From Candidatus Bathyarchaeota archaeon (lineage in GTDB: Archaea > Thermoproteota > Bathyarchaeia > Bathyarchaeales > Bathycorpusculaceae): a DNA stretch of 9,147 nt. A model generated the notes under the pieces. The model did no database searches, was not told the origin of the DNA, and worked only from the letters and a program-made list of their open reading frames with translations. Position 1 is the stretch's first letter. Each line of letters opens with the position of its first letter. Positions 1 through 6,185 of this stretch are shown piece after piece. The stretch covers positions 2,876 through 12,022 of the forward strand of contig JAGTQT010000038.1 of assembly GCA_018396615.1 (NCBI GenBank), in the 5' to 3' direction. A program made the position numbers and the translations under genes.

Positions 1-518
1 TTTGATGCTTCGGAGCTTATTGTAGACAGCGTCGAGCCGAGCCCGTAGAGGATTTCTGATGGGGGAGGCATCAGGAAAAAGAGGAAGACTATTGGAAACG
101 CAAGCTGCCTCATTGTTTGCTGGTTAAACAGTATAAGCGTCAAGCCCGCCGTGAATATTGGCAGGGCAGACATGTGATACTCTACAGGTGTGAAGGTGTA
201 AGAGCCATACCAGTAAAGCAGTATAGCAGTTATTGTAAGAAGTATTCCAGCGACAAGTGGGATGAGTCTCAGGTTTTTCGACTGATCTCTGTGCTCAAGT
301 GGAATCACGGCTTTCAGCATTTTCCTCTTTCGATAGATAAGATACGCAAAAAGAACAGGCAAAAGAAGAATATAGCTTGTTGTCTCGCTTTGCAAGGCAT
401 CACTGAACAGGATAAGCAGGTCTGCATGGAAAAGCGCCACCGTAGCTACAGCTACGACTAGGAATTTAATACTTAACAAGAGAGTTCTCTCTGCACACGG
501 AGAGTTGGTTTGCAGCAT
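1..518 (-). CDS. Exosortase/archaeosortase family protein, N-terminal part (cut at window edge)
   Basis: This reading frame is open from the ATG at 518 to the window edge and gives 172 residues with no stop. It is a polytopic membrane protein, with hydrophobic segments near residues 14-38, 48-63, 85-104, 115-131 and 139-151. Family features are the segment SYILLLPVLFAYLIYRKRK (48-66), a Pro-containing helix ending in a basic cluster, and the later run FLFFLMPPPSEILY (145-158) before a amphipathic stretch. Exosortases and archaeosortases are membrane transpeptidase-like enzymes that cleave C-terminal sorting tails and attach the protein to a surface lipid. The catalytic Cys and the downstream Arg/His residues of the family lie beyond the edge, so activity cannot be judged. 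An in-frame ATG at 602 would add 28 residues; 518 is preferred because hydrophobic sequence follows soon after it, a GAGAG precedes it closely, and a TATA-like box lies between the two starts. The subfamily cannot be assigned from this fragment. Confidence 0.82.
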   Translation of the reverse strand, partial: MLQTNSPCAERTLLLSIKFLVVAVATVALFHADLLILFSDALQSETTSYILLLPVLFAYLIYRKRKMLKAVIPLEHRDQSKNLRLIPLVAGILLTITAILLYWYGSYTFTPVEYHMSALPIFTAGLTLILFNQQTMRQLAFPIVFLFFLMPPPSEILYGLGSTLSTISSEAS

Positions 519-581
519 TTCTCTCAATTTCTTCGGTATACAAACAAATGTAGATAAACATTGCCGAATGTCAAACGTCGC

Positions 582-591
582 CCTTATACAT
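582..591 (-). promoter_or_regulatory. Candidate TATA box of the archaeosortase gene
   Basis: On the minus strand this reads ATGTATAAGG, a TATA-like element about 68 bases upstream of the ATG at 518. Using the usual archaeal spacing of about 26 bases from box to start site, transcription would begin near 560 and leave a leader of about 40 bases. That would exclude the alternative ATG at 602. Single-box matches are common in AT-rich spacers, so this is tentative. Confidence 0.3.
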
Positions 592-905
592 TTCTGTTGC
601 ATGTTACAAATAGCTCACTTTCAGCATGTTTACTTTTCTCGAAATGACCGCAACAGCAGAGATCTAGTCCATTAGCCACATCATATTCTAAGAAAACGTC
701 TATCAATGTCATGTTGAAGTAGCTTTTAGTGCCGTTAACGACTTCAGTTCTCAGAGCTGTAAAAGGCAACTCTAGTTCTCGCAAACGGCATAAACGTTAT
801 GAACTGCGAGTAACGAAACACTCCTAGAATAGCAACGCCTCCGGTGTAGTGGACGAAGCTTTTTGCCAACATTATAGCCAAATCTCTTACATCGAATTTA
901 ATTGA

Positions 906-914
906 CAAAAAAAA
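906..914 (-). terminator. Candidate T-tract terminator of the M14 peptidase gene
   Basis: On the minus strand a run of eight T residues, preceded by AACTC, lies about 75 bases after the TAG stop of the peptidase. Archaeal transcription commonly ends at oligo-T tracts with no stem-loop requirement, and no strong stem is seen here. The position between two co-oriented genes suggests they are separate transcripts. Confidence 0.4.
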
Positions 915-988
915 GAGTTTTTGTTTGGACATCTCATGCGAAACAAGGCAATTAACTGTAGCCACAACTTTCTCGTAGCACACGTTTT

Positions 989-2671
989 CTAGGCGTAGCT
1001 TTCTCCGAAGTGAACTGCAACAATAAACGCATCCATCAAGTCAACCACGGCATCGGAGTTTACGTCGATCGATGGGTTCCAATTAGGATTTTGCGGCCTC
1101 GACCCGTATCCAATGGCGACAGCGGTTGTGTCTTTGAGATCAATTCTGCCGTCCTGGTTTATGTCCCACCGCGGGAACAGCTTTGGGCCGATGTAGCTTG
1201 CGCTTATGCATGCACAGTCGCAGTAAACAACAACTTTGTGCTGCACGTTGACGCTGTTTGCCAGCCCGAAACGAACCGCCCCTATGTTGCCTAGACTGCT
1301 GATGTTGACGTTTACGAGTGAAATGCATTCTGCTCCATTTATGTAGGCTTTAATTGCGCCTTCCGTGGAACTTATTTTTGTAAACAATTCCAAACAAAAC
1401 CATTGCTTCTGAACTGGGTAAACCGACGTGATAGTTGCCATATTGCTGAAAGCAAGGATCGCGAACCTATCCTCACCGCTGACGTGCCTAACCTGCAGAC
1501 TAACTAGTATGCTCTCGCCTGCGCTGAGGAACTGAATAAGTGTGAAGCGATCGTCCGCATCGTCTAGTGACAGCCCTTCATCGATGTAGAAATAGGCGCG
1601 AGCATAAATAGCAGATTGCTCCCCTATGTTTTTGTAGACGGTAGCTCTTCTTGTTCCAGACGTTATAGCCCTTGTTTCAAATTTTGCACTGAACACTCCA
1701 TTAAATGAGATCTCGTTTGAGACGGAAGAGTTGTCGCCTTCAGTTATGATCAGCCCATCCCAAAAGTCAAAATTCCCAGCTTCAAAATCACCTTCAAAAA
1801 AAGTTTGACTATCGCATTCTTGGCTTAACACAGCAGCAATCGGAATAAATTTTGGCAAAAGATCTGTTTCTATCTCCGCATATGGTATGGCTATCTCTGA
1901 AAGTTCTATCAAGAAGCTAGTAATCCCAGCACGTGCTGCATCGCTAATCGCAAATCCAGCGCCTCCAAATTGCCCTGAGTAGCGTATTGGAGTGACTCCT
2001 CGTTCATTGCTTAGAGTCTTTATCTTATTTGTCAGAATTGAGTAATATGTTTGGTTTCCATAAAAGCTTCCTGCATAGTATGGACCTGCCCACATGTGTA
2101 AATTTACATAAAAATAGGGTCTGTAGGCTTGGAAAACACGAATCACTGTTTGTGATTCTGGTTCACTTAGAGGTGCAGGCCCTTTGTATGATTCACTGTT
2201 GGGATCAGGGCTTCCAGCATTCTCCCAATTGGTAGCAAAGTTTCTGTTTAAGTCGACGCCATTTGCGTTTTTTCTGGGTCCTGAGTATCTGTCAACGTTT
2301 AATGCTGGAATCAGCATTGTGCAAGTTCTTGAAAGTATATTTCTGGCAAGAGGTTCATTGGTTGTCAGAAGCCATTTTGCATAGAAATACAAAAGTTCCG
2401 GACCCAATGTCTCACCTCCATGCATGGCACCATCGAATAAGACCTTTCCTCCATCAGGGTTGCCGATTTTGAACATGAGAATATCGTTGTTTTGAACTGT
2501 CTTACCAATAACTTCATAAGTTATCATATCAGGGAAAATGCTAACCAGTTCCATGAAGTCTTCTATAAGAGGCTCATAGTCGCGATATGGAGCAAACACA
2601 GGTAAAACATGGATTAATGAGACAACCATTAAGGCGGCAAGAATTACAAGGTGGATGTTTCTAGACTTCAT
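989..2671 (-). CDS. Secreted M14 zinc carboxypeptidase with LamG-like and dockerin domains
   Basis: A 560-residue exported protein. Residues 1-27 form a signal peptide (MKSRN, hydrophobic core, VFA). Residues 30-285 are an M14 metallocarboxypeptidase domain: HGGE at 84-87 gives zinc ligands His84 and Glu87, NLHMW gives the third ligand His192, GVDLNRNF at 138-145 with Arg133, Asn142 and Arg143 forms the carboxylate-binding region, and FLIELS holds the probable general base Glu256. The family removes C-terminal residues from peptides. The usual tyrosine loop before the catalytic Glu is divergent (GFAISDAARAG), so specificity is not predictable. Residues 290-496 form a LamG/concanavalin-like beta-sandwich. 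Residues 497-560 form a dockerin with two calcium loops: D503-N505-D507-D511-D514 and D536-N538-D540-D544-D547. The C-terminal half is paralogous to that of the hydrolase-like protein at 6186-8408. There is no C-terminal membrane tail, so surface retention would depend on the dockerin. The ATG at 2671 is chosen because it starts the signal peptide; only a weak GAG lies before it. Confidence 0.92.
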   Translation of the reverse strand: MKSRNIHLVILAALMVVSLIHVLPVFAPYRDYEPLIEDFMELVSIFPDMITYEVIGKTVQNNDILMFKIGNPDGGKVLFDGAMHGGETLGPELLYFYAKWLLTTNEPLARNILSRTCTMLIPALNVDRYSGPRKNANGVDLNRNFATNWENAGSPDPNSESYKGPAPLSEPESQTVIRVFQAYRPYFYVNLHMWAGPYYAGSFYGNQTYYSILTNKIKTLSNERGVTPIRYSGQFGGAGFAISDAARAGITSFLIELSEIAIPYAEIETDLLPKFIPIAAVLSQECDSQTFFEGDFEAGNFDFWDGLIITEGDNSSVSNEISFNGVFSAKFETRAITSGTRRATVYKNIGEQSAIYARAYFYIDEGLSLDDADDRFTLIQFLSAGESILVSLQVRHVSGEDRFAILAFSNMATITSVYPVQKQWFCLELFTKISSTEGAIKAYINGAECISLVNVNISSLGNIGAVRFGLANSVNVQHKVVVYCDCACISASYIGPKLFPRWDINQDGRIDLKDTTAVAIGYGSRPQNPNWNPSIDVNSDAVVDLMDAFIVAVHFGESYA

Positions 2672-2763
2672 TTTTGCTCTGCAGAATATTTATGGTGGGC
2701 ATAGAAAAAAGTTGTGGAACATTGTTTCTAGCGTAATAATGAGGATTTTTAAGATTAGTGCCG

Positions 2764-2793
2764 TCCAAAAATATTTGCTGTCGCATTTTTGGA
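2764..2793. repeat. 9-bp perfect inverted repeat with 12-base spacer
   Basis: TCCAAAAAT (2764-2772) is matched by ATTTTTGGA (2785-2793). The repeat lies about 95-120 bases upstream of the peptidase ATG, on the side where its promoter or operator would be. Dyads of this kind can bind a dimeric regulator or form a hairpin in a leader RNA. It is AT-rich, so chance occurrence is possible. Confidence 0.4.
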
Positions 2794-3024
2794 ACAAGAC
2801 AAAATGTAGTTACGCCGATGCAAAATCGCATAGTTTTCCTTAATCTCATTTTTCTGCCTCGTTCTGATGGTCGTATTCTCTGTAGATGGCGCCAAATAGA
2901 GATGATTTAAATAGCAAGCGGTTTTTTAAGGCAAATCCAAGTTCTTCGTTGATCAGGTTGAGCAGAGCTCTTTTCCTGCTAAACACCCAAGTGCAGATAG
3001 ATTTCTTAAATTGATGCGTAATTG

Positions 3025-3033
3025 TTAAATATT
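3025..3033 (+). promoter_or_regulatory. Candidate TATA box of the NosD-like gene
   Basis: TTAAATATT is centred about 42 bases before the ATG at 3071. With normal archaeal spacing, transcription would start near 3055 and leave a short leader of about 16 bases that still includes the ribosome binding site at 3062. The geometry is good, but no upstream BRE element is distinct enough to add weight. Confidence 0.42.
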
Positions 3034-3061
3034 GTAAGCTTAGAACAAGTCTGCTCGGTTA

Positions 3062-3066
3062 GTGAT
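3062..3066 (+). promoter_or_regulatory. Ribosome binding site that decides the NosD-like start
   Basis: GTGAT lies four bases before the ATG at 3071 and matches the core of the archaeal anti-Shine-Dalgarno target (GGTGATC). The GTG at 3062 is in frame and could be read as a start three codons earlier, but it has no ribosome binding site of its own. It is better read as part of this site. Confidence 0.5.
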
Positions 3067-3070
3067 AGAA

Positions 3071-5620
3071 ATGAAGAAAAATGTTGTGATTTGGCTTTCG
3101 ATTTCATGTTTTATAATATCATTACTACTAGTCGGTTTCTCCATTGAAATTCAACGAATTTATGCACAAGATACTATTTACATAAGAGCCGATGGACGTA
3201 TTGAGCCTGAAACTGCTCCCATATCGACACTAGATAACGTCACCTACACTTTAACTGACAACATAATGGAATCAATTGTCATAGAGAGAAGCAACATAAT
3301 CCTTGATGGCACAGGGTACACAGTTCAGGGTGCGGGCGGACTTAGAGGAATTGATCTAAATAGCATCCAAAACATCACAATTAAGAACATCTGCATTCAA
3401 GGGTTCTATTACGGCATATCTATCAATCTTTGCTCGCAGATAACTATAACCGAAAGCAACATCACCATGAATGCCTACGACGGTGTCAATATCGTTCAAT
3501 CCGCCCTAAACAATATCTCGCAGAACAGCATTTCAAATAATGGAAATGACGGTTTGAAGCTTCTAAATTTCTCAAACAATAACGCCATAGCTAAAAACAT
3601 CATTACCTTGAACAACGACGATGGCATCCAACTTACTGATAGCCCTCAAAACACGATTTCGGAAAACACTATATCTCAAAACAAGGATGTCGGCATATAC
3701 ACCTTCAATTCTTCTAACACAAGTGTAATCGGGAACACCGTGACAAATAACAGAGATGGCCTAGTCATGACCTCATCTTTGTCAAGTAAGGTAAACAACA
3801 ATACTGTTAACAGCAATACTTTGCGTGGAGTCTCTCTTTCTTCATCTTCAGATAGCATTTTCGAAGACAACGTGATAGACGGCAACTATGACGGTGTTTA
3901 TGCCTATCAAAGCTCTAAAAACGTGTTCTCTGAAAACGAGATTAAAGGAAACAGTGAATACGGCATTTGGTTGGACTTCTCACCTAACTCCACTCTAAGT
4001 TTGAACCACATTACTGAAAACAATGATGTTGGAATATATGTTCGCTTTTCTTCAAACAGCATTGTTTCTGACAACACTATAAACAATTGCAATTACGGGA
4101 TCTCGCTCTCTGGATCTTCAAACAACTCTATCATAGGCAATTTACTAGCTAACAATAGTAATGGCATAGACCTTGCTTTCAGCTCCACAAACAACCAGAT
4201 ATACCACAATAACTTTGTAAACAATACGCAACAAGCTTCTTCCACGTCAGCGGTAGCGTGGGAAAATGGATTAGAAGGAAACTATTGGAGTGACTACTCT
4301 GGATCTGATGCAGATCTAGATGGTATAGGCGACTCGCCATATGTGATCGATGTTGGAAACGACGATGATTTTCCGTTAATGGGCATGTTCAATAGCTTTG
4401 AAACACCTCTTGGGTACCGTGTGAATGTTATTTCTAACTCAACAATTGACTACTTCAATTACAGCAGGCTTCCAAGCAACGTTCTAATAACAATGCATTT
4501 TTCCACTATGACCCCCTCTCAAACAGCAGGCTTATGTAGAATAGCGATCCCTCACTTTGTGATGACTGAGCCATACAATATTACAATTAACGGCACCCAG
4601 CCAAACTATGTAAACTACACAATATACGATAACGAAACTTACAGATGGATATACTTCAACTATAATCATTCAACTCTCGTAGTTTTGATTCAAGGAATAG
4701 AAACAACACCACCAGAGATCTCGATTGTATCACCAATAAATATGACTTATACAGCAAGCGACATCCCTCTAGTTTTCACAGTGAAAGAGACGGCTTCTTG
4801 GATGGGTTACAGTCTTGACGGACAAGCCAACGTTACTGTTCTTGGAAACACAACTCTTCTAGGATTAGTAGACGGTATTCACAATATTGTTGTCTATGCT
4901 AACGACACTTTTGGGAACATGGCGTCATCTAACGTCGTCTACTTTTCAGTTGACACAAAACCACCGACTGTTATTGTAATCTCTCCACTTAATCAAACAT
5001 ATTCAACCGATTCTATTATGCTAACTTTTACGCTTGACGAACTGACTTCTTGGGTTGGCTACAGTCTAGATGGCCAAACTAACATAACAATTCTTGGCAA
5101 CACTACACTCTTTGACCTAACAGATGGAAATCATAATGTTATTGTCTTCGCCACCGATGAAGCAGGTAACACAGGCTCATCCACTTTGATCTATTTCTCC
5201 GTTGACACAACTCCTCCGAATATAACAAATGTTTCTCAATATCCACCTGCAGACAACGTTCAACCCTATGATCGGGTTAGCATCAATGCCACTGTAGTTG
5301 ACAACTTGAGCGAGGTAAGTACAGTAATTCTAAACTACACAACAAACAACGGCACGTGGTTCAGTGAGGAAATGCACCATCTGGAAGGCAACGTTTGGAA
5401 AGCAACCATTCCAGGCTTTTCCTATTGCACTACAGTAAATTATACAATAACTGCAATTGACGAAGTAGGCAATAGCATCGCGCATGAAGAAGCTTACATA
5501 ACTCAGTACCATGTTGTTCCGGAGTTCTCATCGCATGTTTATTTGTTGCTGTTTGTGAATGCGGTGCTAATTTTAGTGGCATTGCATCGAATGAAGAGAA
5601 CAATGCGTAAGAACAGCTAA
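3071..5620 (+). CDS. Surface beta-helix (NosD-like) protein with Ig-like repeats and PEF-type sorting tail
   Basis: An 849-residue exported protein, numbered from the ATG at 3071. Residues 1-33 are a signal peptide ending near IYAQ. Residues 35-395 form a right-handed parallel beta-helix: a Gly followed by a beta strand recurs about every 22-24 residues (13 rungs, Gly93 to Gly365) with NxI and Asn ladders typical of NosD/CASH repeats. The NosD-style closing motif GNYWSDYSG...DGIGDSPY lies at 403-424. Residues 446-543 resemble a beta domain common in archaeal surface proteins. Two 84-residue Ig-like repeats start at the PP pairs at 547 and 631, and a third, diverged beta domain follows at 715. 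The C-terminus has PEF at 817-819, a hydrophobic segment 822-838 and the basic cluster HRMKRTMRK, the tripartite form of an archaeosortase substrate. Many NxS/T sequons suggest N-glycosylation. The copper-delivery role of true NosD is not implied, since no nos genes are nearby; a structural, adhesive or polysaccharide-binding role is more likely. Confidence 0.9.
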   Translation: MKKNVVIWLSISCFIISLLLVGFSIEIQRIYAQDTIYIRADGRIEPETAPISTLDNVTYTLTDNIMESIVIERSNIILDGTGYTVQGAGGLRGIDLNSIQNITIKNICIQGFYYGISINLCSQITITESNITMNAYDGVNIVQSALNNISQNSISNNGNDGLKLLNFSNNNAIAKNIITLNNDDGIQLTDSPQNTISENTISQNKDVGIYTFNSSNTSVIGNTVTNNRDGLVMTSSLSSKVNNNTVNSNTLRGVSLSSSSDSIFEDNVIDGNYDGVYAYQSSKNVFSENEIKGNSEYGIWLDFSPNSTLSLNHITENNDVGIYVRFSSNSIVSDNTINNCNYGISLSGSSNNSIIGNLLANNSNGIDLAFSSTNNQIYHNNFVNNTQQASSTSAVAWENGLEGNYWSDYSGSDADLDGIGDSPYVIDVGNDDDFPLMGMFNSFETPLGYRVNVISNSTIDYFNYSRLPSNVLITMHFSTMTPSQTAGLCRIAIPHFVMTEPYNITINGTQPNYVNYTIYDNETYRWIYFNYNHSTLVVLIQGIETTPPEISIVSPINMTYTASDIPLVFTVKETASWMGYSLDGQANVTVLGNTTLLGLVDGIHNIVVYANDTFGNMASSNVVYFSVDTKPPTVIVISPLNQTYSTDSIMLTFTLDELTSWVGYSLDGQTNITILGNTTLFDLTDGNHNVIVFATDEAGNTGSSTLIYFSVDTTPPNITNVSQYPPADNVQPYDRVSINATVVDNLSEVSTVILNYTTNNGTWFSEEMHHLEGNVWKATIPGFSYCTTVNYTITAIDEVGNSIAHEEAYITQYHVVPEFSSHVYLLLFVNAVLILVALHRMKRTMRKNS
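4709..5212 (+). repeat. Tandem 252-bp in-frame repeat encoding two Ig-like domains
   Basis: Two units, 4709-4960 and 4961-5212, each code for 84 residues beginning at a PP pair. Both contain SW-GYSLDGQ-N, LGNTTL, DG-HN and YFSVDT-PP, so they arose by duplication. The DNA has diverged at many third positions, so the duplication is not recent. A third PP pair at 5213 keeps the same 84-residue spacing, but the domain after it is clearly different. Confidence 0.85.
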
Positions 5621-5633
5621 AAATACTGATCCC

Positions 5634-5648
5634 TATTTTCTTTTTCTC
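5634..5648 (+). terminator. Candidate T-rich terminator of the NosD-like gene
   Basis: TATTTTCTTTTTCTC begins 14 bases after the TAA stop at 5618-5620. T-rich tracts just after a stop are the usual archaeal termination signal. No stem-loop precedes it. It separates this gene from the small membrane protein gene downstream. Confidence 0.5.
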
Positions 5649-5691
5649 TGCATAGTATCTTGGAAAAACACTTCAGTAAATCTTAATTTTG

Positions 5692-5701
5692 AATATTTAT
5701 T
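5692..5701 (+). promoter_or_regulatory. Candidate TATA box of the small membrane protein gene
   Basis: AATATTTATT lies about 80 bases upstream of the ATG at 5777. Transcription would start near 5722, just before the inverted repeat at 5737-5771, so the hairpin would be in the leader RNA. Evidence is position and composition only. Confidence 0.3.
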
Positions 5702-5736
5702 GTGCTTTCTTAAACCTTTTCAGTCAAACTACGCAT

Positions 5737-5771
5737 TCACTTCACTTCGTTTGGGGACTTGCGTGAAGTGA
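5737..5771 (+). repeat. 9-bp inverted repeat covering the ribosome binding site
   Basis: TCACTTCAC (5737-5745) is exactly complementary to GTGAAGTGA (5763-5771), with a 17-base loop. The right arm contains the GTGA that would serve as ribosome binding site for the ATG at 5777. In RNA the stem could hide that site, so translational control is possible. It might instead be an operator dyad, or chance. Confidence 0.5.
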
Positions 5772-5776
5772 GAAGC

Positions 5777-5974
5777 ATGCTAAAGAAGATGCTTAAACTC
5801 GTTCTTTCTCCTGTAGTAATTTTTGTTTGGCTTATCGGCTGGACATTGTACTTTTTTGGAAGTAATAGATCTAGCGGTAACTTGCGCAAATCTCAGAATG
5901 CTACAGCGAACAATTCATTGGAGATTGCAGCCGTTATTAACGAAGAGCTGCTGATAGCCACTGAAGAATCTTAG
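5777..5974 (+). CDS. Small single-pass membrane protein, unknown function
   Basis: A 65-residue product that I do not recognise as a named family. The N-terminus is basic (MLKKMLK), followed by one hydrophobic segment at about 8-28 (LVLSPVVIFVWLIGWTLYFF). A soluble tail of about 37 residues contains NAT and NNS sequons and ends in an acidic helix-like stretch (INEELLIATEES). The ATG at 5777 is preferred to the in-frame TTG at 5759 or GTG at 5768, because GTGAG at 5768-5772 sits four bases before it as a ribosome binding site. It follows the surface-protein gene on the same strand, but a T-rich tract and its own TATA-like box lie between, so it is probably transcribed alone. Predicted topology does not settle which side the tail faces. 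Confidence 0.6.
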   Translation: MLKKMLKLVLSPVVIFVWLIGWTLYFFGSNRSSGNLRKSQNATANNSLEIAAVINEELLIATEES

Positions 5975-6185
5975 CTTTATTAGAGTACTTGCATTTGCAA
6001 AACAATTCCATAAACTTCGCCGCATACTCTTAAAGAAACTTGACAATAATGCTCTAACTCTGATTGTGCGCTTCTCAATGAGCAAGCTGAAAAGAGCTAA
6101 AGCAACGCTTCCAGCTTCTAATTAGGTGAGCCCAAGGCATAGCAAATTCCTGGACTCAAGAGCGGTGGAGTTAGATAGCGAAGTG

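Larger units (their letters stand above)
519..988. other. Spacer between peptidase 3' end and archaeosortase 5' end; no convincing gene
   Basis: About 470 bases lie between two minus-strand genes. It holds a T-tract downstream of the peptidase and a TATA-like box for the archaeosortase. Two minus-strand open frames occupy it: 983-744 (from a GTG-type or internal ATG start) and 784-584 (TTG start), overlapping by 41 bases in different frames. Neither has a good ribosome binding site or a recognisable domain, and the T-tract falls inside the first, so they are not called as genes. No tRNA-like or CRISPR-like structure was seen. Confidence 0.5.
2672..3070. other. Divergent promoter region between M14 peptidase and NosD-like protein
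   Basis: About 400 bases separate two divergently transcribed genes, so both promoters should lie here. It contains AT-rich boxes: ATAAATATT on the minus strand near 2686-2694, very close to the peptidase start, TTTAAATA at 2906-2913, and TTAAATATT at 3025-3033, which is well placed for the plus-strand gene. A 9-bp inverted repeat sits at 2764-2793. A minus-strand open frame of 62 codons across 2849-2661 overlaps the peptidase start and shows no domain, so it is not called. No RNA gene was recognised. Confidence 0.55.

Noticed and set aside
117..461. Plus-strand open frame of 114 codons
   Set aside because: It lies antisense to the archaeosortase fragment, whose minus-strand translation has clear membrane segments and family motifs. 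The plus-strand product is basic, low in structure and unlike any family.
4709..5212. Ig-like repeats as a possible cohesin partner for the dockerins
   Set aside because: Each repeat is 84 residues, shorter than a cohesin of roughly 140 residues, and has the TPP...SVDT pattern of bacterial Ig-like stalk domains.
3071..5620. Naming the beta-helix protein as NosD, the copper chaperone of nitrous oxide reductase
   Set aside because: Only the repeat fold and closing motif are shared. No nosZ, nosF or nosY genes are near, and the Ig-like repeats and sorting tail point to a surface protein.
6126..6180. tRNA-Leu-like string GGACTCAAGA with a possible D-arm upstream
   Set aside because: No T-arm consensus (GGTTCAAATCC type) and no matching acceptor stem on either strand, so it cannot fold into a tRNA.
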